Source: Deltaproteobacteria bacterium CG07_land_8_20_14_0_80_60_11 (GTDB lineage Bacteria; Desulfobacterota; Desulfobaccia; Desulfobaccales; 0-14-0-80-60-11). Taken from it: a stretch of DNA of 10,784 nucleotides. The position numbers and the translations under genes were made by a program. Each line of letters begins with the position of its first letter. Within the stretch, counting starts at the first letter, position 1. The notes under the pieces are model-generated. The model ran no database searches and was not told where the DNA came from. It worked only from the letters and a program-made list of their open reading frames with translations. Positions 1-5,560 of the stretch are shown here, piece after piece. The DNA lies in the NCBI GenBank assembly GCA_002779455.1, contig PEWM01000269.1, positions 1 through 10,784 on the forward strand, in the 5' to 3' direction.

Positions 1-20
1 TCACCTGCTCCCGGACCGGG

Positions 21-151
21 CTCTTATACCGAGTTGCGGTCAAAAATTTACAGACGAAACGTAGGGGCGCACCCATGGGTGCGCCCTCAGGGAGGGACAC
101 ATGGGTCCCCCCCTACAAAACTTGTCCATTGAGCGCTAATCGGTATTACAA
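21..151. repeat. Small non-coding repeat element with imperfect inverted ends (copy 1)
   Basis: The left end (21-43) and the reverse complement of the right end (129-151) share ATACCGA and agree at 17 of 23 positions, so the ends form an imperfect terminal inverted repeat. The interior holds a nested pair GTAGGGG (61-67) and CCCCTAC (110-116). Inside that pair are a perfect 22-bp palindrome at 65-86, centred on CCATGG, and a smaller hairpin GGGAC/GTCCC at 94-109. No coding capacity is visible. The element resembles a MITE or a large REP-type repeat. Its left end closely matches the right end of the second element at 1739-1848 read on the other strand. Its right end overlaps the stop codon of the radical SAM gene. 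Calling it mobile is inference, because no target-site duplication is evident. Confidence 0.55.
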
Positions 152-1708
152 CGACCGGTCAGTTCGGCTTACGGGGTGGGCGACGGTGACCTGGGCGGGC
201 TCTTTGAGTCCCGACTCGATCATCCTGGCCGGGAGGTCGGGCTTCCGGCTCAAAGTCCGCCGTCTGAAAGGGCTGTAGAGCAACTTGAGGATATCGGAGG
301 TCTTCATGTAGCGGCCGAAGGTGCGCAGAAGCTTGTAGGTGCGGATGGGACGCCGGAAAATGCGGCAGGCAAAAAGCCAGGCGTAGCCTCGCATGCGCAC
401 CTGGTTCACCGCCGCACTCGACAGGGCGGTGGGGTCGATGTCCGAGCACTTGAACCATTTGTCCCAATCACGCTCGTCGTCAATGATCCCGCGGCCGACG
501 TACTCCTGCCATAAAGGGGCGCCCCGGTAGGCGCATAAGCGATTGAACCCGAAGGTGTCCAGCTTCAGACGGGCGGCAAAACGGAAACTGGCCATGACCT
601 CCTGCCTGGTCTCGCCGGGCGAACTGATGACAAAAAATCCGTGCACCCGTTCGATTCCCTGCCGCTTCGCCTCACTGACCGCGTGCTCAACCTGTTTCAG
701 GGTCTGATGCTTGCGAAGCCGGTCCAGGACCTTTTGGGTGCCCGCCTCCACCCCAAACGCCAGAAAATTGCAGTTGGCCTGTTTCATAATCGCCAGCTGA
801 TCAACCGCGACCGCATCAACCCGGCCTTCGCAGCCCCAGTGGAACTTCAGCCGGCGTTCAATGATGCCGTGGCAAACCTCGCCGATACGCTTACGGTTCA
901 GGAGAAAGTGATCATCGGTAAGGTAAATCGAGCGATAGCCCATATCGTTCAGCTGCTGCATTTCGCCCAGAACGTGCTCCGCCGAACGGTAGCGCCATTT
1001 GCCCTGGGACAACGACGGGATATCGCAGTAGATGCAGGCATAGGGGCAGCCTCGCGAAGTCTGCATGGTGCAGAATTTATCCAGGGAGAGCACCGCCGGG
1101 ACATCCAGGGGCAATGACTCAATGTAATCGATGGGGAGGCTGGTCCGGTCGGGGTAAGGAAACTGATTCAGGTCCCGTATGAGGGGACGGGAGGGGTTCC
1201 GGACAATCTCCCCGGCGTCACGCCAGACCAGAGAAGCTACGGCGCCCGGGTCATCAAGGTGGTGCAAGTAGTCCGGGAGCAGCTCTTCGCCCTCCCCGGC
1301 CCCCACGCAGTCCAGGTCAGGGCAGTCCTGGAGGATGCGGTCCGAATTCATGGTGGCAAAAGCGCCGCCCAGGATGATGGGAAGGTGCGGCGCGGCCAAC
1401 TTAAGCCGCCTGGCCAGGTCCTTGACCGCAGGGTAGGTGGTGGTCGAGAGGCAGGAGAGCGCGATGACGTCGGGGGCCTCCGCTTCTGCCGCCTGAGCAA
1501 TGTGCTCCGCCTGCATCAGGGGGTGACAGGTGTCAAACAGCCGCACCCGGTGACCATGTTGGCGCAGGACCGGCGCCAGAGTCTGGATCCCCAGGGGAGG
1601 AAACGCCATCACCTGGAGGCGTTCAGGGTCAGATGACGATCCATGCAGTTTCCGGGGCAGCAACCGGCAAAAGTTTTGGTCCCTGACGTAAACCATGAAA
1701 ACATGCAT
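146..1708 (-). CDS. B12-binding-domain radical SAM protein
   Basis: This 520-residue protein has the two-part layout of cobalamin-dependent radical SAM enzymes. Residues ~1-150 form a Rossmann-like B12-binding domain with an early PPLG motif (~37-40) and the typical VGAGEGEE segment (~135-142). The canonical DxHxxG cobalamin motif is not obvious, which is common in this superfamily. The radical SAM core follows, with the 4Fe-4S motif CxxxCxxC at Cys221, Cys225 and Cys228, GVEAGT at ~319-324 and an SPGET strand end at ~363-367. The C-terminal ~100 residues are basic and unassigned. The ATG at 1708 has GAAGGA seven bases upstream. The family methylates or rearranges unactivated carbons in varied pathways, and nothing nearby reveals the substrate, so the specific function is unknown. 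The gene stands alone, and its TAA stop lies in the terminal repeat of the element at 21-151. Confidence 0.9.
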   Translation of the reverse strand: MHVFMVYVRDQNFCRLLPRKLHGSSSDPERLQVMAFPPLGIQTLAPVLRQHGHRVRLFDTCHPLMQAEHIAQAAEAEAPDVIALSCLSTTTYPAVKDLARRLKLAAPHLPIILGGAFATMNSDRILQDCPDLDCVGAGEGEELLPDYLHHLDDPGAVASLVWRDAGEIVRNPSRPLIRDLNQFPYPDRTSLPIDYIESLPLDVPAVLSLDKFCTMQTSRGCPYACIYCDIPSLSQGKWRYRSAEHVLGEMQQLNDMGYRSIYLTDDHFLLNRKRIGEVCHGIIERRLKFHWGCEGRVDAVAVDQLAIMKQANCNFLAFGVEAGTQKVLDRLRKHQTLKQVEHAVSEAKRQGIERVHGFFVISSPGETRQEVMASFRFAARLKLDTFGFNRLCAYRGAPLWQEYVGRGIIDDERDWDKWFKCSDIDPTALSSAAVNQVRMRGYAWLFACRIFRRPIRTYKLLRTFGRYMKTSDILKLLYSPFRRRTLSRKPDLPARMIESGLKEPAQVTVAHPVSRTDRSL

Positions 1709-1738
1709 GAAAAAATCCTTCGCACCGGTCGAGCTGGA

Positions 1739-1848
1739 CTAATACCGAGTTGCGCGTGAAGAGCTATTTTGGTAGCCGCAGGCTTTAGCCTGCGCCTGCA
1801 CAGGCGAGACGCCCGTGCTACCTGTTTGATTGCTACTCGGTGTAAGAG
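1739..1848. repeat. Small non-coding repeat element with inverted ends (copy 2)
   Basis: The ends share ACCGAGT followed by TGC or AGC: the left arm starts at 1739 and the right arm is the reverse complement of 1826-1848. The interior (about 1772-1822) is a large imperfect hairpin beginning GGTAGCC and ending GTGCTACC, with inner pairs GCAGGC/GCCTGC and AGGCGAGACGCC. On the minus strand the right end reads CTCTTACACCGAGTAGC, close to CTCTTATACCGAGTTGC at 21-37, so the two elements share termini but carry different hairpin interiors. It lies 31 bp upstream of the radical SAM start codon and could hold that gene's promoter or act as a terminator for the RRM gene upstream of it. Neither role is proven. 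Confidence 0.55.
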
Positions 1849-1961
1849 GACTGGCTAAGGTTTCATCACCGCAAGGCGGCCCTGCATCGGCCGGTTGCTC
1901 GCCTGGGAGTCCCGGGGCCGGAAGCGGCTGGGGCCCGCCTCCGGCCGCCTGACCCCCGGTT

Positions 1962-2252
1962 CTAACGGTAACCGCCGCGGCCGCCGCCCCCAAAGGAGCC
2001 TTTTTGTTGCGGCTTGGCTTCGTTGACCGCCAGGGGGCGTCCGTCAACACTCCGCCCGTTGAGAATGGAAATGGCCTTCTGGCCTTCCAATTTGGTTTCC
2101 ATTTCAACAAAACCGAAACCCCGGGGCTGACCCGTTTGCCGGTCGGTAATGATCTTGGCTGAGGCCACGTGGCCGGCTTCGGAAAAAAGCGAATTCAGCT
2201 CTTCTTCGGTCATCTGGTGGGGCAGGTTGCCCACATATAATTTCATACTCAT
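1962..2252 (-). CDS. RRM-type RNA-binding protein with glycine-rich tail
   Basis: This 96-residue protein is one RNA recognition motif plus a short tail. RNP2 is LYVGNL (residues 5-10) and RNP1 is RGFGFVEM (44-51). The aromatic pair F46/F48 and Tyr6 that stack on RNA bases are present, and the beta-4 segment RPLAVNEA lies near residues 72-79. The tail GGGGRGGYR resembles the Gly/Arg tail of small bacterial Rbp proteins, including the cold-induced cyanobacterial ones. These bind single-stranded RNA in the cytoplasm, but their targets are mostly unknown. The ATG at 2252 has GAGGAG five bases upstream; an ATG two codons later is less well spaced. The gene follows the cold-shock gene by 96 bp on the same strand with no separate promoter visible, so co-transcription is likely. 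A strong hairpin sits between them. Confidence 0.92.
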   Translation of the reverse strand: MSMKLYVGNLPHQMTEEELNSLFSEAGHVASAKIITDRQTGQPRGFGFVEMETKLEGQKAISILNGRSVDGRPLAVNEAKPQQKGSFGGGGRGGYR

Positions 2253-2295
2253 AGGTTCTCCTCGTCAGTCTTGCCCTGGCGCCGGGTCAAAGTGA

Positions 2296-2330
2296 CAGAA
2301 CTCCGAGGTCCAAAGACCGCCGGAGTTCTG
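2296..2330 (-). promoter_or_regulatory. Strong hairpin between the cold-shock and RRM genes
   Basis: A perfect 10-bp inverted repeat (CAGAACTCCG at 2296-2305, CGGAGTTCTG at 2321-2330) encloses a second stem GGTC/GACC (2307-2310 with 2315-2318) around a CAAA loop. On the minus-strand transcript it begins about 20 nt after the csp stop and ends ~43 nt before the RRM start codon. It has no proper T-run after it (the transcript continues TGTCACTTT), so it is a poor intrinsic terminator. It could be a partial terminator, an RNA-processing or stability element, or a binding site for one of the two flanking RNA-binding proteins. Confidence 0.6.
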
Positions 2331-2348
2331 ATCATCAAACTTTATGGT

Positions 2349-2552
2349 CTAAAGTTTGAACACGTTTTGGGCCTGGGGACCTTTGGGACCCTGGACCACT
2401 TCAAACTCCACCGTCTGTTCTTCGGCCAGGGAGCGAAAGCCTTCGCCCTGGATGGCGCTGTGATGCACAAACACATCCGGCCCGGTTTCCCGGGTGATGA
2501 AGCCAAAGCCCTTGGAGTCATTGAACCACTTTACCGTCCCAGTTTCCTTCAT
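2349..2552 (-). CDS. CspA-family cold-shock protein
   Basis: This 67-residue single cold-shock domain matches the family's usual 65-70 residues. It has the N-terminal GTVKWFND segment (5-12), RNP1 KGFGFI (14-19) and RNP2 VFVHH (27-31), with the aromatic residues that stack on single-stranded nucleic acid (Trp9, Phe16, Phe18, Phe28, His30). Proteins of this type bind RNA and ssDNA, melt secondary structure and can act as transcription antiterminators, as shown for E. coli CspC and CspE. The ATG at 2552 is chosen because AGGAGGT stands six bases upstream. The open frame extends further upstream, but that part overlaps the structured leader and is not family-like. The gene has its own strong promoter, a ~150-nt leader with a terminator-like hairpin, and the RRM gene downstream. 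Confidence 0.95.
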   Translation of the reverse strand: MKETGTVKWFNDSKGFGFITRETGPDVFVHHSAIQGEGFRSLAEEQTVEFEVVQGPKGPQAQNVFKL

Positions 2553-2619
2553 GGTGAAACCTCCTACAGATGCTGCAATGATATTCCCGCCAAAAAAGCA
2601 GGCCGCACAGCAGTCAGGC

Positions 2620-2654
2620 AAAAAAAAATCGGCGGGAAATAGCACCCCCGTCCG
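2620..2654 (-). terminator. Terminator-like attenuator in the cold-shock gene leader
   Basis: On the minus-strand transcript, CGGACGGG (2654-2647) pairs with CCCGCCG (2636-2630) as seven GC-rich pairs with one bulged A. An A and nine Us (2629-2620) follow directly, which is textbook intrinsic-terminator form. It lies ~50 nt after the predicted start site and ~70 nt before the csp start codon, and no other gene ends here. The 3' arm can instead pair with 2581-2591 (GGCGGGAATAT), and a further pair, 2671-2681 with 2598-2607, spans the hairpin. Mutually exclusive folds are therefore possible. Alternatively it ends a short leader RNA or sRNA. Confidence 0.6.
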
Positions 2655-2709
2655 ATTCTTGACCAGGACTTGCGGCCCTGCTTTCAGTCTGACATGCTAA
2701 ACTACAGGT

Positions 2710-2737
2710 ATTTTACAAGAAAATTACTCAATGTCAA
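2710..2737 (-). promoter_or_regulatory. Sigma70-type promoter of the cold-shock unit
   Basis: On the minus strand a perfect -35 TTGACA (2737-2732) is followed 16 bp later by -10 TAAAAT (2715-2710, 5 of 6 matches). The predicted start site near 2703 gives a leader of about 150 nt before the csp ATG. A long leader is typical of cold-inducible csp genes; the E. coli cspA leader is about 159 nt. Confidence 0.65.
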
Positions 2738-2799
2738 GGGAATAATAATAATTGTTCGCCGCGCCTGGGCGCACTACGGGATATTCCACTTCAAGCCAG

Positions 2800-2852
2800 G
2801 TCGCAATCAAACCGGTGGCACAGGCGTCTCGCCTGTGCAGGCCCAGGCTAAA
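2800..2852. repeat. Partial copy of the repeat-element interior
   Basis: This stretch aligns without gaps to the reverse complement of the 1739-1848 element, from GCAATCAAAC through the core GGCGTCTCGCCTGTGCAGG to CAGGCTAAA, with a few substitutions. It contains its own hairpin CACAGGCG/CGCCTGTG (2819-2836). The copy stops after CAGGCTAAA and lacks the distal arm, so it is truncated. It lies in the non-coding gap upstream of the cold-shock promoter. Confidence 0.65.
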
Positions 2853-2886
2853 CGCTCCTGAGCGAAACATTGGCCATCCCCAAGCA

Positions 2887-2939
2887 TGAAAGCCCTTGTA
2901 GGGGCGGGTTTTAAACCCGCCCCTTCGTCTGGACTTTCA
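2887..2939. repeat. GC-rich palindromic repeat downstream of the PEBP gene
   Basis: A 12-bp perfect inverted repeat (AGGGGCGGGTTT at 2900-2911, its complement at 2913-2924) lies inside a second pair, TGAAAG (2887-2892) and CTTTCA (2934-2939). It begins 10 bp past the PEBP stop codon on the minus strand and may serve as its transcript end, although no T-run follows. Such GGGGCGGGTTT palindromes are dispersed in many GC-rich bacteria. The rest of the 2738-2948 gap shows nothing else recognisable besides the partial repeat at 2800-2852. Confidence 0.55.
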
Positions 2940-2948
2940 CGGCAAAGC

Positions 2949-3497
2949 CTAGCGGCCGAAATAGCCGGTAAGGGTGGCGGTGGCCAGGGTCTTGCCCTCC
3001 AGGGCCTGCTTGAAGGCGGCCAGTCCGGCGTTCTTGCCGATCTCCACTTTGGGGGCGCTCAGGGCATAGAGGGTGAACACGTAAGGGTGGTCGCCGCTGC
3101 CCCGGGGAGGTTGCGGGCCGCCGTACCCCGTCTCCCCAAAAGAGTTTTTCAACTCCACCGCGCCCTTCGGCATCTTTTGGCCGGAGGCCCCCTCCGGGAC
3201 GGCGGTGATGTCCTTGGGGAGGTCGATCACCAGCCAGTGCACCCAGTTGCGGGCGATGGGATGGGGGTCCACCATGGCCAGGGCGAACGACTGGGCGCCC
3301 GCCGGGGCGCCCGACCAGCTCAGGGGCACGGAGACGTTTTGCCCCCCGGCGCCGGGCATCACGAAGGGGAGGGGAATTTTGCCGCCATCGGTGAAGGCGC
3401 TGGATGTTATCTGCATGGGTTGTCCTCCTGAGCCGCATACGGCGGTGAAAATAAGAACCAGGGCAATCGCACCCCAAATAAACCAGAGCCGTTGCAT
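2949..3497 (-). CDS. YbhB/YbcL-family (PEBP, Raf-kinase-inhibitor-like) exported protein
   Basis: This 182-residue protein has an N-terminal hydrophobic segment (residues 4-20) followed by Cys21-Gly-Ser-Gly. It is therefore exported, and possibly a lipoprotein, although the preceding TAV is a weak lipobox. The mature part is a complete phosphatidylethanolamine-binding-protein fold of the bacterial YbhB type. It includes ALAMVDPHP (73-80), WVHWLVIDLP (85-94), GYGGPQPP (124-131) and GSGDHPYVFTLYAL (133-146). The usual DPD of the ligand pocket reads DPH, and the common GGPCPP reads GGPQPP. The ligand and role of bacterial members are largely unknown. The ATG at 3497 has GGGAGG seven bases upstream. 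The gene lies downstream of the peroxiredoxin on the same strand with 188 bp between them, part of which is a coding-like frame without a start codon. Confidence 0.9.
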   Translation of the reverse strand: MQRLWFIWGAIALVLIFTAVCGSGGQPMQITSSAFTDGGKIPLPFVMPGAGGQNVSVPLSWSGAPAGAQSFALAMVDPHPIARNWVHWLVIDLPKDITAVPEGASGQKMPKGAVELKNSFGETGYGGPQPPRGSGDHPYVFTLYALSAPKVEIGKNAGLAAFKQALEGKTLATATLTGYFGR

Positions 3498-3519
3498 GAC
3501 GATGCCTCCCGATTAGGGG

Positions 3520-3747
3520 TTATGCTTGGCGGATTCGCTCACTAAGACTTTCAACTGCCCAACCTTCCATGAAATCCTTCCAGGCCAGGGCGGCTTTGTT
3601 TGCCTGGTCCCGGAAGCCGCACCCCAGGGTGACCCTCCCCTCGTGCAGTTTCCTCCGGAGGAGCCGGACCGCACCCGGCCGGGCTTCAGAAGGCCATATC
3701 CGGGGACCACATCTCGCAGACCTTGCCCACCAGTTCTTCGCCCGGCT
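3520..3747 (-). pseudogene. Possible gene remnant: open, start-less frame
   Basis: The frame is open from a stop at 3748-3750 down to TAA at 3522-3520. Its 3' half reads like a real protein, with GRVTLGCGFRDQANKAAL followed by an amphipathic helix-like AWKDFMEGWAVESLSERIRQ and strong G/C use at third positions. There is no ATG, GTG or TTG start ahead of this region, and its upstream part overlaps the peroxiredoxin 3' end in another frame. A CTG with GGAGG three bases upstream is the only start-like site. I read it as the C-terminal end of a decayed or 5'-truncated gene, or a small protein with a non-standard start. The family is not recognised. Confidence 0.3.
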
Positions 3748-4291
3748 TCAAGGATTTTTTGCCCGGTTCCCAGCCCGCCGGGGTGGCCTCTTGGGGTCTT
3801 GTCCTGACGTACTGGCAGGCCCGGAGCTGCCGGATCATCTCGGCCACGTTGCGGCCCACCGCCGGGGCCAGCACCTCCATGGCCTGGAGAATGCCGTCGG
3901 GGTCGATGAGGAAACGGCCCCGGATGTCCACGCCCCTGACCTCGTCATAGACGCCGTAGGCCTCGCCGATGCTTCCGGCCTTGTCCCACAGCATGGGATA
4001 GGGCAGCCCCCCGGGAATCATCTTGGAAAGCTCGGTTTCCTGCCACACCTTGTGGGTATAGGGGCTGTCGATGCTGATGGCCAGGACCTCGGCCCCCAGG
4101 GACTTGATCTCATCGTACTTGGACGCGACCGCCGTCAACTCCGTGGGACAGACAAAGGTGAAATCCCCGGGGTAGAAGTACAGCATCACCCACTGGCCCA
4201 GGTAATCCGCCAACTTCACCGTCTTGATGTCGCCGTTGATATAGCCCTTGGTTTCAAAATCCGGGGCCGGCTTGCCTACCTTAACCGCCAT
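3686..4291 (-). CDS. Peroxiredoxin, AhpC/Prx1-like, lacking the canonical resolving cysteine
   Basis: This 201-residue thioredoxin-fold peroxidase reduces H2O2 and organic peroxides in the cytoplasm. The active-site PGDFTFVCPTE gives Pro41, Thr45 and peroxidatic Cys48 (PxxxTxxC), and the active-site Arg is probably Arg124 in VDIRGRF. In AhpC/Prx1 enzymes the resolving Cys sits in a VCPAGW segment. Here the equivalent reads ATPAGWEPG (169-177), with Thr170 at the Cys position. Two other cysteines exist, Cys159 and Cys192, and either could resolve the sulfenic acid; otherwise the enzyme works in 1-Cys mode. The ATG at 4291 has AAGGAGG eight bases upstream. The start lies only 28 bp after the corA stop, so the two are probably co-transcribed. 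No ahpF-like reductase gene is in the window. Confidence 0.95.
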   Translation of the reverse strand: MAVKVGKPAPDFETKGYINGDIKTVKLADYLGQWVMLYFYPGDFTFVCPTELTAVASKYDEIKSLGAEVLAISIDSPYTHKVWQETELSKMIPGGLPYPMLWDKAGSIGEAYGVYDEVRGVDIRGRFLIDPDGILQAMEVLAPAVGRNVAEMIRQLRACQYVRTRPQEATPAGWEPGKKSLKPGEELVGKVCEMWSPDMAF

Positions 4292-4319
4292 GGTCAGATC
4301 CTCCTTTAAGAACTATGGG

Positions 4320-5384
4320 TTAAATCCAGCGCCTTCTTCTGAAGTACAGGAGCATAGTGACCGCGATCGCCACGACTATGCCGATGACCCCAAAATATCC
4401 GTATTCCCATTGCAACTCCGGCATATTTTTAAAGTTCATGCCGTAAAGACTGGTGATGAACGTCAGCGGCATGAAGATGGTGGCGATGATGGTCAGCACC
4501 TTCATGATTTCGTTCAGCCGGTTGCTCATGGAAGAGAGGTAAATATCCAGCATCCCCGACAGGATGTCCCGGTAAGTCTCCACCGTGTCAATGGCGATGA
4601 TGGTGTGGTCATAGACGTCTCTGAAATAGTTGCCGAGATTTTCGCTGATCAGGGGGGACTCCCGGCGCTCCAGCCGGGCGATCACTTCCCGCAAAGGCCA
4701 CAGGGATTTGCGCAACATGATCATGTCATTCTTGAACCGGTGGACGTCGCGCAAGGTTTGGGGCGAGGGCCGGGCCACCACTTCGTCTTCCAGAGATTCC
4801 ACCTGGCCGCCGAATTTTTCCAGTTCCACAAAATAATTATCCACCACCAGATCGATGATGCTATAGGCGAGAAAATCGGCCCCCATCTTGCGGATCCGCC
4901 CTTTGGCCTTGAGGAGCCGGTCCCGGACGGGAGCAAAGAGATCATCATCGCCAGCGTAAAAAGAGAGGACGTAATGGGGGCCCAAAACCAGGCTGATCTC
5001 CTCCGCCACGAGTTCCTCACCCTCGCCGGCCGGCCGGATGGAATCTAAGACAATATAGAGGTAATCGTCATAGTCCTCGACTTTGGGCCGCTGTCCCACC
5101 TCCAGGATGTCTTCCAGCACCAGGGGGTGGATTTTGAAGCACTCCCCCAGCTTCTCCAGGTTCTTAACCTGGGAGATGCCGTTGACATTTATCCAGGTCA
5201 CCTCTCCCGGATCATCAGCCATCTGGCATTCGGTAAAAGCGTTCACCTCGCGTTCGACGAGATCATTTTCGTTGTAGCGAGTGATGGTGATTTTGGCCGG
5301 CAGGCGCTCCTTCTCTCCCGTATATACCAGGGAACCGGGAGGCATACCGACCTTGCGGGCCATTCTTCGGAATGATTTGGGCAT
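4320..5384 (-). CDS. corA: CorA-family Mg2+/Co2+ transporter
   Basis: This 354-residue protein has the CorA layout: a long acidic and helical cytoplasmic N-terminal part (~1-290) and two C-terminal membrane helices (~295-314 and ~331-349). The family's GMN selectivity motif ends helix 1 (residues 315-317, in LYGMNF) and is followed by the usual MPEL loop, then a basic cytoplasmic tail RRRRW. CorA forms a homopentameric channel for divalent cation uptake in the inner membrane and is gated by cytoplasmic Mg2+. The ATG at 5384 starts the family-like MPKSFRR sequence. Its ribosome site is weak (GGTGG ten bases upstream), and Met8 or Met14 are alternatives. A promoter is visible at 5421-5448. The peroxiredoxin gene follows after 28 bp, so corA heads the likely corA-prx unit, with the PEBP gene perhaps included. 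Confidence 0.95.
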   Translation of the reverse strand: MPKSFRRMARKVGMPPGSLVYTGEKERLPAKITITRYNENDLVEREVNAFTECQMADDPGEVTWINVNGISQVKNLEKLGECFKIHPLVLEDILEVGQRPKVEDYDDYLYIVLDSIRPAGEGEELVAEEISLVLGPHYVLSFYAGDDDLFAPVRDRLLKAKGRIRKMGADFLAYSIIDLVVDNYFVELEKFGGQVESLEDEVVARPSPQTLRDVHRFKNDMIMLRKSLWPLREVIARLERRESPLISENLGNYFRDVYDHTIIAIDTVETYRDILSGMLDIYLSSMSNRLNEIMKVLTIIATIFMPLTFITSLYGMNFKNMPELQWEYGYFGVIGIVVAIAVTMLLYFRRRRWI

Positions 5385-5420
5385 GAGGGGTAACCACCGT
5401 TTCCGAGGGCTTAGAGTCTT

Positions 5421-5448
5421 ATAATATTGTTGTTTTCGGGATAATCAA
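5421..5448 (-). promoter_or_regulatory. Sigma70-type promoter upstream of corA
   Basis: On the minus strand, -35 TTGATT (5448-5443) and -10 TATTAT (5426-5421, 5 of 6) are separated by 16 bp. The start site would fall near 5414, about 30 nt before the corA ATG. This AT-rich patch stands out from its GC-rich surroundings. Confidence 0.5.
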
Positions 5449-5560
5449 GACCTGACGCTAAAAATATCCGGCCCAGGCGCCAGGATGAGGGAACCGGTGG
5501 GGTCTTTGACCTCGCGGCCCGCCGGTGGTGCGCCGGGGGCGCCCTATAAAAAACTCATCA

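Noticed and set aside
1..1848. CRISPR-like arrangement of the short palindromic repeats
   Set aside because: Copies are few, irregularly spaced, differ in their interiors and have no spacers or cas genes nearby.
1739..2110. 123-residue minus-strand frame overlapping the RRM gene
   Set aside because: Overlaps the RRM gene in another frame and runs into the repeat element; no family features and no ribosome site.
2553..2645. N-terminal extension of the cold-shock protein
   Set aside because: The extra 31 residues are hydrophobic and Cys-rich, unlike the family, and would be translated from the structured leader. The ATG at 2552 has a strong ribosome site.
2887..2939. Palindrome after the PEBP gene as a firm intrinsic terminator
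   Set aside because: The hairpin is strong but no T-run follows on the minus strand, so it is listed as a repeat only.
3653..3662. CCTCCGGAGG palindrome after the peroxiredoxin as a terminator
   Set aside because: Only 10 bp with no loop and no T-run; more likely chance, or the ribosome site of the start-less frame.
3569..4309. 246-residue plus-strand open frame antisense to the peroxiredoxin
   Set aside because: No recognisable domain; the opposite frame is a complete peroxiredoxin with its active site.
4248..5048. 266-residue plus-strand open frame antisense to corA
   Set aside because: His/Gln/Asp-rich composition typical of an antisense shadow. The corA frame has the GMN motif and membrane helices.
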